Of a stretch of DNA of 39,557 bases, positions 1 to 9,236 are shown piece by piece. The translations under genes were made by a program, and so were the position numbers. Origin of the DNA: Ruminiclostridium sp. (GTDB taxonomy: Bacteria > Bacillota > Clostridia > Oscillospirales > Ruminococcaceae); the NCBI GenBank assembly GCA_017635675.1, contig JAGBLA010000190.1:1-39557 (forward strand), given 5' to 3'. Below the pieces are notes generated by a model. The model made no database searches. It saw only the letters and a program-made list of their open reading frames with translations, and had not been told where the DNA came from. How positions within the stretch are numbered: position 1 is the stretch's first letter; every line of letters begins with the position of its first letter.

Positions 1-134
1 AAGCAGTTCACGGGTATGCATATCCAGTTGAGCCCGAGGGACGCAAGATACTCCATTGAGCGTTCCGCTTCCTCTGTGGCAAATTTTCCCGTTCCCGAGT
101 AAAAGCCCCATGTATATCCCTTTATAAGTTCCAT
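1..134 (-). CDS. Glycoside hydrolase-like protein, N-terminal fragment
   Basis: This is the first 44 codons of a leftward gene that runs off the window edge. The start ATG at 134-132 has a GGAGG ribosome site 5 nt upstream and a consensus promoter at 166-194, so the start is well supported. The peptide begins MELIKGYTWGF and continues with a helix and the strand-like segment LGLNWICIPVNC. That opening resembles the first beta strand and helix of TIM-barrel glycoside hydrolases of the GH113/GH5-like kind. There is no signal peptide, so the enzyme would be cytoplasmic, like the other hydrolase at 35610. The family call rests on about 40 residues and is tentative. Confidence 0.5.
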   Translation of the reverse strand, partial: MELIKGYTWGFYSGTGKFATEEAERSMEYLASLGLNWICIPVNC

Positions 135-165
135 GACAGCCTCCGTCAAGTGTTTGATATACGGA

Positions 166-194
166 ATTATACATCAAAACTCTCCGTTTGTCAA
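166..194 (-). promoter_or_regulatory. Sigma-A promoter for the leftward gene at 134
   Basis: On the minus strand TTGACA (194-189) and TATAAT (171-166) are both perfect consensus and are separated by 17 bp. It lies about 30 bp upstream of the start codon at 134. Confidence 0.85.
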
Positions 195-278
195 CAAATC
201 ATTTCTGCCGCAATTTTTCATATATTGAGCCGCATGAAAAAATTCTTTAAAAAATTTACATAATTTACAAAAAAAGTA

Positions 279-307
279 TTGAAAGATACAAATAAATATG
301 TTATAAT
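279..307 (+). promoter_or_regulatory. Sigma-A promoter for the EAL gene at 459
   Basis: TTGAAA (279-284) and TATAAT (302-307) are separated by 17 bp. Transcription would start near 314, giving a leader of about 145 nt. The gene-free stretch 135-458 holds this promoter, the divergent promoter at 166-194 and a leader hairpin at 398-426. Nothing else was recognised in it. Confidence 0.8.
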
Positions 308-397
308 TAACTCATATAAATTAAATATCAAAACCATTTTCTTTTCTCAACTCACACGGTAATGTCAGCCGTTCAGCGCTGTATGGATATTTTAATA

Positions 398-426
398 GTG
401 TACGCCGGTTTTCTCCGGACGTGTAT
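398..426 (+). other. Hairpin in the 5' leader of the EAL gene
   Basis: Positions 398-408 pair with 415-426 around a 6-nt loop with one bulged A at 419, including some G-U pairs. It lies 33 nt before the start codon and lacks a U tract, so it is not a terminator. I could not match the leader to a c-di-GMP riboswitch (GEMM-I or GEMM-II) by eye. Confidence 0.4.
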
Positions 427-458
427 ATGATCGGTATTTATCTTAACGAGGTATTGAA

Positions 459-2159
459 ATGGACACAGCAAGAAGCCAGACCTATTACAAACTGTTCGCA
501 AGAATGATAGATTCAATGACCGACCTTAGCGATTTCGACCGCGAAGGGTTCATCAATATATTGAATGAGATCTGCAGGTTTTTTGACCTTTCAAAAGGCG
601 TCACCGAGTTTTACGAAAGTCTCAGCGCCGAGAAAGAGGGCAATGGTGAGATATTGATAGACTATGACGACGGACGCGGAGAAGGTTCTGTTGCCGTTTA
701 CAGGCGCAGTATCACCCCCTCAAAGACCGTCATCAAGAGCACTCTGTATAAAGCAGCGGATTCGGAACCTCTCTCCGACGATGAATACCGCAAGCTTGAC
801 CTTATGCTCAAAGCAATGCTGAGCTTCATAAGCAGGAACAGGCTCCAGTCATCGGTGGAAAAGCTCGCGTTTTATGATGAAAACGGTTATCCGAACATAA
901 ACTATTTCTCGCGTCATCTTGAAATGATGAACGAAAAGGGCGAGCTCAACGGCAACACAGTTGTTCAGTTCAACCTCTGTCACTTCTCCCTCATAAATCA
1001 GGAGATCGGCAGAAAAGCCGGAGATATAGTTATAAAGAACTATTACGAGCTTATAAAGGATTTTATCGGAGACAGCGGACTTATCTGCCGTATCGGGGGA
1101 GATAACTTCGCGGCGGTATTCAAAAGCTCGCTTATCAAGATCATACTTGATATACTTGCGGGATTTCCTGTCGTTTACGACAAGACCAACGAAAAACGTG
1201 TGATTGTTTCAGCTTTCGTCGGAGTTTACGAGATACCCGATGACTATGTTTTCGAGCGCCCCGATGATATACTCACCAAAATAAACAGCGCAGTGCTTGA
1301 CGCAAAATATGAATTCAACGGCACTGTGGTTTACTACACACAAAAGAACCATGTCGAAAAGGAAAAGATGATGCGCGTTCGCAGGTTCTTCAATGATGCC
1401 CTGAGCAACGGTGAGTTCAAAGCATTCTATCAGCCAAAGGTGGATATCATCACGGGTAAGATAGTCGGCGCGGAGGCTCTGTGCCGCTGGGTCATCGGAG
1501 ACAAGACCGTGCCGCCCGTCGATTTCGTGCCTATACTCGAAAAGAACACAGATATCTGCCTGCTGGATTTCTATATGCTCGATGTTGTCTGTAAGGACAT
1601 AAAACGCTGGCTGAGCGAAGGCAGAAAGGTGGTCAAAGTCTCTGTCAACCTGTCAAGAAAGCATCTTATAGACGCCGACCTTATCGAACATCTGCTCAAA
1701 ATAATCGACCACAATAAGGTACCTCACAAGTACATCGAATTTGAGCTCACCGAGACTACCACGGATGTGGAATTCAGCGTGCTCAAACAGATAGCAAATG
1801 CGCTTCGTGACAACGGTATCTCTATCGCCGTTGATGATTTCGGAGTAGGTTATTCCTCTCTCAACCTTATCCGCGAGATACCATGGGATATCCTCAAGCT
1901 CGACAGGTGTTTCATTCCCTCGGAAGAAAACTACGGTGTCACGGAGCTTATGTTCAGGCACGTTGTGGCTATGGCACAGGCTATGGGTCTTGAATGTGTG
2001 GCAGAAGGCGTTGAGACCGAGAAACAGCTTGAAATACTGAAAGAAAACGAATGCCGCATAGCACAGGGATTTTACTTCGACAAGCCGCTGCCCGTCGATG
2101 AATTTGAAGAAAAACTCGCGGACTACACCTATAAGCTCCCGGATTGTATCGCTACATAA
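459..2159 (+). CDS. Degenerate GGDEF / EAL c-di-GMP phosphodiesterase
   Basis: A predicted soluble enzyme of 566 aa that hydrolyses the second messenger c-di-GMP to pGpG. Residues 1-130 are an unrecognised N-terminal region with no membrane segment. Residues about 135-295 form a GGDEF fold whose signature is GGDNF (213-217), with the key Glu replaced by Asn, so cyclase activity is unlikely. Residues about 310-550 form an EAL domain. The expected metal and catalytic residues are all visible: E339 in AEALCRW, N397 in SVNLS, E429 in FELTE, D459-D460 in DDFGVGYSSL, K480, E516 in AEGVE and Q536. It has its own promoter and a strong terminator, so it is monocistronic. The start has only a weak ribosome site (ACGAGGT). 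A shorter paralogue of the same architecture lies at 33418. Confidence 0.9.
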   Translation: MDTARSQTYYKLFARMIDSMTDLSDFDREGFINILNEICRFFDLSKGVTEFYESLSAEKEGNGEILIDYDDGRGEGSVAVYRRSITPSKTVIKSTLYKAADSEPLSDDEYRKLDLMLKAMLSFISRNRLQSSVEKLAFYDENGYPNINYFSRHLEMMNEKGELNGNTVVQFNLCHFSLINQEIGRKAGDIVIKNYYELIKDFIGDSGLICRIGGDNFAAVFKSSLIKIILDILAGFPVVYDKTNEKRVIVSAFVGVYEIPDDYVFERPDDILTKINSAVLDAKYEFNGTVVYYTQKNHVEKEKMMRVRRFFNDALSNGEFKAFYQPKVDIITGKIVGAEALCRWVIGDKTVPPVDFVPILEKNTDICLLDFYMLDVVCKDIKRWLSEGRKVVKVSVNLSRKHLIDADLIEHLLKIIDHNKVPHKYIEFELTETTTDVEFSVLKQIANALRDNGISIAVDDFGVGYSSLNLIREIPWDILKLDRCFIPSEENYGVTELMFRHVVAMAQAMGLECVAEGVETEKQLEILKENECRIAQGFYFDKPLPVDEFEEKLADYTYKLPDCIAT

Positions 2160-2162
2160 TAC

Positions 2163-2197
2163 ATCTCCCCCGCCGGTCTTGGCGGGGGAGATTTTCT
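2163..2197 (+). terminator. Rho-independent terminator after the EAL gene
   Basis: A perfect 12-bp GC-rich stem (2163-2174 with 2181-2192) has a 6-nt loop and is followed by TTTCTG. It starts just after the stop codon at 2159. Confidence 0.9.
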
Positions 2198-2242
2198 GTA
2201 TTTCGCGTCTTATGAAAATTTTGCAAAATCAAGAAAAAAATC

Positions 2243-2271
2243 TTGCAATTCATACAGGAATATGATATAAT
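2243..2271 (+). promoter_or_regulatory. Sigma-A promoter for carB
   Basis: TTGCAA (2243-2248) and TATAAT (2266-2271) are 17 bp apart. Transcription would start about 40 nt before the carB start codon. No pyrimidine-type attenuator fits in such a short leader. Confidence 0.8.
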
Positions 2272-2316
2272 ATCATAGTATGTTTTTACAGCAATTCATG
2301 AACGGGGGAATGGCTT

Positions 2317-5300
2317 ATGCCAAAAAGACAGGATATCAACAAGATCATGATAATCGGCTCAGGGCCTATTATCATCGGACAGGCGTGTGAGTTCGACTAC
2401 TCGGGCACCCAGGCGTGCAAGGCGCTCAGGAAGCTCGGATACGAGATAGTTCTCGTAAACTCTAATCCCGCAACGATAATGACCGATCCGGACGTTGCGG
2501 ATATCACCTACATCGAGCCGCTCAATCTCGGACGATTGACCCAGATAATCGAGAAAGAGCGCCCGGACGCGCTTCTTCCCAACCTCGGCGGACAGTCGGG
2601 TCTTAACCTTTGCTCCGAGCTCTCAAAGGCGGGAGTCCTGGATAAATACAATGTAAAGGTCATCGGCGTGCAGGTAGATGCTATCGAGCGCGGCGAGGAC
2701 AGAATAGAATTCAAGCATACCATGCAGAAACTCGGTATCGAAATGCCGCGAAGCGAAGTCGCTTACTCTGTCGATGAAGCAGTGAAGATCGCGGAGCAGC
2801 TCAGATACCCTGTCGTTCTTCGTCCCGCTTACACTATGGGCGGAGCGGGCGGCGGTCTCGTGTATAACGTAGATGAGCTCAGAACGGTCTGCGCCCGCGG
2901 CTTACAGGCAAGCCTTGTCGGTCAGGTACTCGTCGAAGAGTCCATAAGCGGCTGGGAGGAGCTTGAACTCGAAGTTGTGCGTGACGCGGAAAACAATGTC
3001 ATCACAGTATGTTTCATAGAGAACATCGACCCTATCGGCGTACATACAGGAGACTCCTTCTGCTCCGCACCTATGCTGACTATCTCCGAGGACGTACAGA
3101 AGAAACTCCAGGAATACTCTTATAAGATAGTACGAGCTGTTGAAGTCATCGGCGGCTGCAACTGCCAGTTCGCACATGACCCCGTTTCCGGCCGTATTGT
3201 GGTCATCGAGATAAATCCCCGTACATCGCGCTCTTCGGCGCTCGCTTCAAAGGCTACCGGTTTCCCGATAGCTCTGGTATCGGCAATGCTCGCCTGCGGA
3301 CTTACGCTTTCCGATATTCCCTGCGGCAAGTACGGCACCCTCGACAAGTATGTTCCCGACGGCGATTACGTCGTTATCAAGTTTGCCCGCTGGGCATTCG
3401 AGAAGTTCAAGGGCGCCGAGGATAAGCTCGGCACGCAGATGCGTGCTGTCGGTGAGGTCATGAGCATCGGCAAGACCTACAAGGAAGCATTCCAGAAAGC
3501 TATCAGAAGCCTTGAAACAGGACGCTACGGTCTCGGCTTTGCTAAGAACTTCCACGACCTTACAAAGGAAGAGCTGCTTTTAAAGCTCACCTACCCCACC
3601 AGCGAACGCCAGTTCATCATGTACGAGGCGCTGCGCAAGGGTGCGACCGTAGATGAACTGTACGAGCTCACCAAAATAAAGCACTGGTTCATCGAGCAAA
3701 TTAAGGAGCTTGTCGAGGAGGAGGAAGAGCTTCTCAAGGGCAAGGGTCAGCTTCCCGCTCCAGGAGTTCTCAAACAGGCAAAGCTTGACGGATTCAGCGA
3801 CCGCTATCTCTCACAGCTCCTTGATGTCAAAGAAGACGAGATACGCTCCGAGAGGTATCGCCTCGGCATTAAGGAAGCATGGGAGGGAATTCATGTAAGC
3901 GGAACTGAAAACAGCGCTTACTATTACTCCACCTATCATCTGCCCGAGGACAAGAGCCCCGTCAATACCGATAAAAAGAAGATTATGATACTCGGCGGAG
4001 GTCCCAACCGTATCGGTCAGGGTATCGAGTTCGACTACTGCTGCGTTCACGCGGCACTCGCGCTCAAAAAGCTGGGATTTGAGTCTATCATCGTAAACTG
4101 CAACCCCGAGACAGTTTCCACCGACTACGATACATCGGACAAGCTGTACTTTGAGCCTCTCACCCTTGAGGACGTTCTCAGTATCTATGAAAAGGAAAAG
4201 CCTGTGGGAGTTATCGCGCAGTTCGGCGGTCAGACTCCCCTCAACCTCGCTGCCGACCTCAAAAAGAACGGCGTGAATATCCTCGGCACATCGCCTGAGA
4301 CTATCGACCTTGCGGAGGACAGAGATCACTTCCGCGCCATGATGGACAGGCTCGGTATCCCGATGCCCGAGTCCGGAATGGCTGTAAACGTCGATGAAGC
4401 GCTCGCTATCGCGAATAAGATCGGCTACCCCGTAATGGTGCGCCCGTCCTATGTGCTCGGCGGACGCGGCATGGAAATAGTTCACGACGACGATATGATG
4501 AGAGTTTATATGTCAGCGGCAGTAGGCGTAACTCCCGACAGACCTATACTTATTGACCGTTTCCTGCACAATGCCACCGAATGTGAGGCTGACGCTATCT
4601 CCGACGGAAAGCACTGTTTCGTACCCGCAGTCATGGAGCATATCGAGCTTGCGGGCGTTCATTCCGGCGACTCGGCATGCATACTTCCCTCAAAGAATTT
4701 AAGCCAGAAACACATAGATACTATAAAGGACTACACACGAAAGATCGCGGTGGAGATGAATGTCTGCGGTCTGATGAATATGCAGTACGCTATCGAGGAC
4801 GATACCGTGTATGTGCTTGAAGCAAATCCCCGCGCTTCCCGTACCGTGCCGCTTGTATCAAAGGTTTGCAGCATCAATATGGTACGCATCGCTACCGAGA
4901 TCATGACCTCGGAGCTTACCGGAAGACCCTCCCCCGTACCGGAGCTCAGAGACCGTGTTATACCACATTACGGCGTAAAGGAAGCTGTATTCCCGTTCAA
5001 TATGTTCCAGGAGGTCGATCCTCTGCTCGGTCCCGAGATGCGCTCCACCGGTGAAGTTCTCGGTATCAGTTCGTCCTTCGGAGAGGCATACTACAAGGCT
5101 GAGGAAGCTACCCAGACCTGTCTCCCGTCAGAAGGAACCGTACTGCTGAGCGTATGCGACCGCGACAAGGGTGAACTTGTTGAGATAGCGAGTGCGTTCG
5201 ACAAGCTCGGGTTTAAGATACTCGCTACAGGAAAGACTTACGAGATGATAGTTGACGCAGGAATAAAGGCTGAACGCATCAACAAGCTCTACGAGGGTCG

Positions 5301-5538
5301 CCCGAATATCACCGACGCGATAACCAACGGCGAGATACAGCTTATCATCAATACTCCCGCGGGCAAGACAAGCGTTCACAACGACAGCTATATCCGCCAG
5401 GCTGCGATAAAGCACCGTATTCCCTACATCACCACCATGGCGGCAGCAAAAGCAAGCGCTGAAGGTATCCGCGCTGTCAAGGAAAACACTCACATCGGCG
5501 TTAAATCACTCCAGGAATACCATAACGAGATATCATAA
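2317..5538 (+). CDS. carB: Carbamoyl-phosphate synthase large subunit
   Basis: CarB makes carbamoyl phosphate from bicarbonate, two ATP and ammonia delivered by the glutaminase subunit CarA, for pyrimidine and arginine synthesis. At 1073 aa it has the usual full length and shows the duplicated architecture. Each half opens with a matching motif (GSGPIIIGQACEFDYSG near residue 14 and GGGPNRIGQGIEFDYCC near residue 560) followed by an ATP-grasp domain. The last 140 residues are the MGS-like allosteric domain (ATGKTYEMIVDAGI), where UMP or ornithine bind in characterised enzymes. A run of G (2304-2308) sits upstream of ATG 2317. carA is not adjacent, and the gene has its own promoter and terminator, so the two subunits are encoded apart unless carA lies outside the window. 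Confidence 0.97.
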   Translation: MPKRQDINKIMIIGSGPIIIGQACEFDYSGTQACKALRKLGYEIVLVNSNPATIMTDPDVADITYIEPLNLGRLTQIIEKERPDALLPNLGGQSGLNLCSELSKAGVLDKYNVKVIGVQVDAIERGEDRIEFKHTMQKLGIEMPRSEVAYSVDEAVKIAEQLRYPVVLRPAYTMGGAGGGLVYNVDELRTVCARGLQASLVGQVLVEESISGWEELELEVVRDAENNVITVCFIENIDPIGVHTGDSFCSAPMLTISEDVQKKLQEYSYKIVRAVEVIGGCNCQFAHDPVSGRIVVIEINPRTSRSSALASKATGFPIALVSAMLACGLTLSDIPCGKYGTLDKYVPDGDYVVIKFARWAFEKFKGAEDKLGTQMRAVGEVMSIGKTYKEAFQKAIRSLETGRYGLGFAKNFHDLTKEELLLKLTYPTSERQFIMYEALRKGATVDELYELTKIKHWFIEQIKELVEEEEELLKGKGQLPAPGVLKQAKLDGFSDRYLSQLLDVKEDEIRSERYRLGIKEAWEGIHVSGTENSAYYYSTYHLPEDKSPVNTDKKKIMILGGGPNRIGQGIEFDYCCVHAALALKKLGFESIIVNCNPETVSTDYDTSDKLYFEPLTLEDVLSIYEKEKPVGVIAQFGGQTPLNLAADLKKNGVNILGTSPETIDLAEDRDHFRAMMDRLGIPMPESGMAVNVDEALAIANKIGYPVMVRPSYVLGGRGMEIVHDDDMMRVYMSAAVGVTPDRPILIDRFLHNATECEADAISDGKHCFVPAVMEHIELAGVHSGDSACILPSKNLSQKHIDTIKDYTRKIAVEMNVCGLMNMQYAIEDDTVYVLEANPRASRTVPLVSKVCSINMVRIATEIMTSELTGRPSPVPELRDRVIPHYGVKEAVFPFNMFQEVDPLLGPEMRSTGEVLGISSSFGEAYYKAEEATQTCLPSEGTVLLSVCDRDKGELVEIASAFDKLGFKILATGKTYEMIVDAGIKAERINKLYEGRPNITDAITNGEIQLIINTPAGKTSVHNDSYIRQAAIKHRIPYITTMAAAKASAEGIRAVKENTHIGVKSLQEYHNEIS

Positions 5539-5556
5539 GGCAAACAAACAAAAAAG

Positions 5557-5590
5557 AAGTGAGCTTCCTATCAAGAAGCTCACTTTTTTA
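5557..5590. terminator. Bidirectional terminator between carB and the surface-protein gene
   Basis: An 11-bp stem (5557-5567 with 5575-5585) has a T run on the right and an A run on the left. It can therefore end both the rightward carB transcript and the leftward transcript that stops at 5602. Confidence 0.85.
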
Positions 5591-5601
5591 TTATTAGTTT
5601 T

Positions 5602-7851
5602 TTATTCGATCGGATTCTTTGTGCGTTTTCTCTTAATGCTGCGGCGCCGTACAAGTGCTATGCACACGAGAGCTCCGCCTGCTGCCGCGGTACCGCCTGC
5701 GATTATCGCGCCGGTATGCGGATTCACATTTCCGTTATAGCTCGGATAGTTATTATTTGACGGTCTCGCAGTATCGTCAATGACAGTCGCATCCGGAGTA
5801 TTGCTGCTGTTGTTGTTTCCGTTATCATCATCAACTATGATACCCGGCTGAGCCGGCTGAGTCGTATCGGGCTCACCGTCGTCCGGATCATCACCGTTCT
5901 CGTCTATGACAGGAATATTTTCTTCCTCTCCCTCGACAGAAACTATGAACATATAAGGCGAAAAGCTGTCTGTCTCAAAATGCACCTTCTTAACGCCGTT
6001 TATGTCCTCGATTATGCTGCTTCTGATGAATTCGGGCTTTTCATCTACGATGTGATAAACACTTATACTGTTCGCGTACGGAAGAAGCGCGTTGGGTACC
6101 GGTATCTCAAATGTCACGGTTCCCTTGGCGAGTATTCCCTGATTTTCCTTGCCTGTCTGATCGTACATACTGATATCAAACGCATAGAACATTGCATTTT
6201 CGATATCAAGGGACTCTGCCGCGGCTGCCGCAGCATCGGAAGCCTCCTGTGTATTGGTAATACGTACGGTAGCGGGGCCGATGAAGTTCTCACGCTGAGA
6301 GATAAGACGGACTTTAACACCGTTGATGTCCGTAAGGTCGCTGTCAACTTTGATGAAGTCGCCGGAATCGCTGTCAGTGGTGGTCGCAGTGGTATCATCG
6401 TCGTCATCATCTACCGTGACTGTTACTTCTTCGTCCTCGGGGTCATCGTCGTATATAGTCCTTGTCACCGAAACAGCTGATGTTGTATTTGAAACCGTGA
6501 TCGGTGCGCCGGTGGTTATCCCCGAAGTCGTCACAGAAACTATGGGTGCTGCGGTGGTCGTCGTGGTCGCTTCTTTCAGCTTGTATGACACAAAGATGTT
6601 CACATCCGTATCTCCGACCGTATATGTCGCTCCGTTTGCGAACGCCTGATTGTTTATGGTTATGTAATTTACGTCGTAGTTTATGGGAGCGGTGACATTA
6701 ATGGTGAGCTGCTCACCCTTTGTCGCGGTGGACGGCGGGATAACAAGCACGCCCTTTGACGATCTTATCGCGATGTTGTTCACTGTCGCGTTCATATTGT
6801 CTGCGGAGAACGTCACCTTGCACACCGAGCCGTTGGAATGAAAACGCAGTCCGTTTCTGTATGCGTAAGTCTCGGCATAGGAATTGGTGTAACCCCATAT
6901 CTCGGTGTTCGTGTTATAGAATGCATTGTCGCTGATATTCTCAAGGGCGTTCGGTATTACTACCGCAGAAAGGTTGGTACAGCCGGAGAATGCCATGGTA
7001 CTGATAGTCGTTACTAAATCGGGGATATTGACTGCGGTAAGCGAAGAGCAGTCCGCAAACGCGCAGCTCCCTATCGTTTTGAGCGTGGTGGGAAGTGTAA
7101 CCGATACCAGCGAGCGGCAGTTGTGGAATGTGTAGTCATCAACTGTCACAAGATTCTTCGGGAGCTTGAGGGTCTTCATCGACGAACAGCCCTCAAATGC
7201 CGATGTGCCTATGTTTTTCACAGTGTCGGGGATATCTGCGGCTTCAAGAGCGGTACAGCCGGAAAAGGCTGACTGCCCGATGTATTCGAGGGATTTCGGG
7301 AAAGTGACTTTCGCAAGGGCGCTGCAGTTGTAGAAAGCGGAGTACCCTATCTCTTTTACGTTATCGCCTATCTTTACCTCTTTAAGTGATGTACAGCCTG
7401 AAAACGCGTAAGCGCCGAGCTTTTCAAGTTCATTCGGCATATCCACCTTTTCCACCGCCGTAAGGTCTCTGAATGCGTGGTCGCCTATGGTCCTGACGCT
7501 TTTCGGGAGCTTCACGCTTTTTATCTTTGCCCGCTGGCTGAAGCTGCTGAACGCGTTTGAATATATGCCGGTGACCGGGTACTTGACCGGGCTTATGGTA
7601 TCGGGTATAGACACATCGTATGAATCCAATGTAAGGTCAGAGGGGCGGTATTCGCTTATCGTTGCGGTGAATGTTCCGCTATTCTTATCTACATCGAGTA
7701 TGTAGCCGAAGTCACCGTCGTAGATAGTTGTGCTTGTCTGTGCGGAGGCTCTTGCAAAGCCTCCCGGCAGCATCAGCAGCATTATCGCAAGCGCACCCGC
7801 AACAGCTGTGATACGTATAAGAAGATTGTTTCTCAAACGCTGATTTTCCAT
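5602..7851 (-). CDS. BspA-like leucine-rich-repeat surface protein with NPxTG-like anchor
   Basis: A secreted surface protein of 749 aa, probably for adhesion or interaction with other cells or polymers. I start it at ATG 7851, which has GGAGAG 7 nt upstream and leads straight into a signal peptide (hydrophobic AGALAIMLLMLPGG, likely cleaved after ARASA). The frame is open further upstream to 7965, but there is no ribosome site there. Residues about 90-310 hold roughly nine BspA-type repeats of about 23 aa with the recurring pattern IG.SAF.GCTSL. A beta-sandwich-like segment, a Thr-rich linker and an acidic stretch (EDEEVTVTVDDDDDD) follow. The C-terminus reads NPHTG, a hydrophobic segment and RRRSIKRKR, which is the layout of a sortase sorting signal with a non-canonical motif. 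It is monocistronic with a perfect consensus promoter. Confidence 0.85.
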   Translation of the reverse strand: MENQRLRNNLLIRITAVAGALAIMLLMLPGGFARASAQTSTTIYDGDFGYILDVDKNSGTFTATISEYRPSDLTLDSYDVSIPDTISPVKYPVTGIYSNAFSSFSQRAKIKSVKLPKSVRTIGDHAFRDLTAVEKVDMPNELEKLGAYAFSGCTSLKEVKIGDNVKEIGYSAFYNCSALAKVTFPKSLEYIGQSAFSGCTALEAADIPDTVKNIGTSAFEGCSSMKTLKLPKNLVTVDDYTFHNCRSLVSVTLPTTLKTIGSCAFADCSSLTAVNIPDLVTTISTMAFSGCTNLSAVVIPNALENISDNAFYNTNTEIWGYTNSYAETYAYRNGLRFHSNGSVCKVTFSADNMNATVNNIAIRSSKGVLVIPPSTATKGEQLTINVTAPINYDVNYITINNQAFANGATYTVGDTDVNIFVSYKLKEATTTTTAAPIVSVTTSGITTGAPITVSNTTSAVSVTRTIYDDDPEDEEVTVTVDDDDDDTTATTTDSDSGDFIKVDSDLTDINGVKVRLISQRENFIGPATVRITNTQEASDAAAAAAESLDIENAMFYAFDISMYDQTGKENQGILAKGTVTFEIPVPNALLPYANSISVYHIVDEKPEFIRSSIIEDINGVKKVHFETDSFSPYMFIVSVEGEEENIPVIDENGDDPDDGEPDTTQPAQPGIIVDDDNGNNNSSNTPDATVIDDTARPSNNNYPSYNGNVNPHTGAIIAGGTAAAGGALVCIALVRRRSIKRKRTKNPIE

Positions 7852-7980
7852 GATAGCTCTCCGTTTCAATGTTCCGGCGGACGTCGGAGTATTGTTCGTC
7901 TGCGTTATACTGGCAAACGACCCACAGGACAATTTTGCACGAAATACGGCAAAATCCAACATCATTATATATCAAGTTAC

Positions 7981-8009
7981 ATTATACTACAAATCAACCA
8001 ATTTGTCAA
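7981..8009 (-). promoter_or_regulatory. Sigma-A promoter for the surface-protein gene
   Basis: On the minus strand TTGACA (8009-8004) and TATAAT (7986-7981) are exact consensus with 17 bp between them. The leader to the start codon at 7851 is about 120 nt. Confidence 0.85.
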
Positions 8010-8204
8010 TATCTTGTATGAACATTTCTGCAAAAACATGAACACAGCGCACAGGAGCGCGTCGGACGTTCAATCCGTTTTCTATATGTGGTGCCTTCAA
8101 TACAGCTCGCAGAAACATACAGTGAACCAAAAGGCGCTCTGCACAAAATTTACAGACAAAAGCTGCTGCAAATCGGAATATCAGACAAAAATCACCCGCG
8201 GTCA
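8010..8204. other. Gene-free stretch between divergent promoters
   Basis: Within the 416-bp gap 7852-8267, this part lies between the promoter at 7981-8009 and the one at 8205-8233. It has a base composition closer to coding sequence than the flanking AT-rich promoter DNA. I found no convincing ORF with a ribosome site, no tRNA fold and no riboswitch. Confidence 0.4.
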
Positions 8205-8233
8205 TTGACTTGATAACACTTATAGCATATAAT
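8205..8233 (+). promoter_or_regulatory. Sigma-A promoter for cysE-ttcA
   Basis: TTGACT (8205-8210) and TATAAT (8228-8233) have a 17-bp spacer. The leader is only about 28 nt, too short for a T-box or SAM riboswitch. Confidence 0.85.
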
Positions 8234-8267
8234 TATTGTAGTATTTATTTTTTCAAGGAGATACGCC

Positions 8268-9224
8268 ATGAGACAGATAGAGGACAGAATAAACGATACC
8301 GTTAAGGTACTGCTCGAAGACTATGAAAACGGGCGAGTAATTGATGAAGTCAAAAGCTTCGACCACCCCGACAGAGATGTGGTGATCGACATCATTTACA
8401 GTATCCGCCGCATCATTTTCCCCGGCTACTTCCGCAACAAGTCATACCGGGTATATACCGTCCGAAACAACATCTCCATGCTCACGGAAGATGTGATATT
8501 CAAGCTTATCCGCCAGATATCCATAGTTCTCCGCTATGACGAGGAGCTTCGCGACCTTGATGAAATGACCCTTGCAAAGCGCGCCGAGGATATCACCTTC
8601 GAGTTTCTCTCAAAGCTTCCCAAGATACGCGAATACATAGAAATGGACGTGGAAGCGTCATTCGAGGGCGACCCCGCGGCATATAACAAGGACGAGATAA
8701 TCTACTCCTACCCCGGACTTTTCGCTATCCTCGTAAACAGGATAGCTCACGAGCTTTTCCTGCTCAAAGTGCCGCTTATCCCGCGTATCATGACCGAGTA
8801 CGCACACAGCCTTACCGGTATTGATATCCACCCCGGCGCGTCTATCGGCAGATACTTCTTCATCGACCACGGCACAGGTATAGTTATCGGTGAAACTACC
8901 GAGATAGGCGACAACGTAAAGGTGTATCAGGGCGTTACCCTCGGCGCGCTCTCCACACGCGGCGGTCAGAGCCTTCGCAGCAAAAAGCGTCACCCCACTA
9001 TCGAGGACAATGTCACCATTTACTCCGGCGCGTCCATTCTCGGCGGAAATACCGTCATCGGTAAGAATGCTGTCATCGGCGGCAACGCATTCATCACAAA
9101 ATCCGTCCCCGCGGGCGCAAAGGTTAGTGTCGTAAACCAGGAGCTGCGCTATAACTTCGACGACAAGAATTCCAACGGCAGCTCTGCTCACACTCCCGAC
9201 ACCGACTGGTTCTACATTATATAA
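8268..9224 (+). CDS. cysE: Serine O-acetyltransferase
   Basis: Transfers acetyl from acetyl-CoA to L-serine to make O-acetylserine, the first step of cysteine synthesis in the cytoplasm. The 318-aa protein has a long helical N-terminal domain (about 1-180) and a C-terminal left-handed beta helix of hexapeptide repeats, visible from IHPGASIG to VIGGNAFITKSVP. The expected active-site segments are present (DHGTGIVIGETTEIGD and YQGVTLGALS). The N-terminal domain and total length fit the longer clostridial type (EpsC-like) rather than the shorter Bacillus enzyme. AAGGAG lies 7 nt before ATG 8268. It is the first gene of an operon with ttcA, linking cysteine supply to tRNA thiolation, which uses cysteine sulfur. 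O-acetylserine sulfhydrylase is not in the window. Confidence 0.93.
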   Translation: MRQIEDRINDTVKVLLEDYENGRVIDEVKSFDHPDRDVVIDIIYSIRRIIFPGYFRNKSYRVYTVRNNISMLTEDVIFKLIRQISIVLRYDEELRDLDEMTLAKRAEDITFEFLSKLPKIREYIEMDVEASFEGDPAAYNKDEIIYSYPGLFAILVNRIAHELFLLKVPLIPRIMTEYAHSLTGIDIHPGASIGRYFFIDHGTGIVIGETTEIGDNVKVYQGVTLGALSTRGGQSLRSKKRHPTIEDNVTIYSGASILGGNTVIGKNAVIGGNAFITKSVPAGAKVSVVNQELRYNFDDKNSNGSSAHTPDTDWFYII

Positions 9225-9236
9225 GCGAGGAGCGGA

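Noticed and set aside
314-458. A c-di-GMP riboswitch (GEMM-I or GEMM-II) in the leader of the EAL gene
   Set aside because: The conserved core sequences were not found by eye; only one hairpin is clear.
5602-7965. Start of the surface protein at 7965
   Set aside because: No ribosome site there and a signal peptide begins 38 codons later at ATG 7851 with GGAGAG upstream.
8234-8267. A T-box or SAM riboswitch controlling cysE
   Set aside because: The leader between the -10 box and the start codon is only about 34 bp, too short for either.
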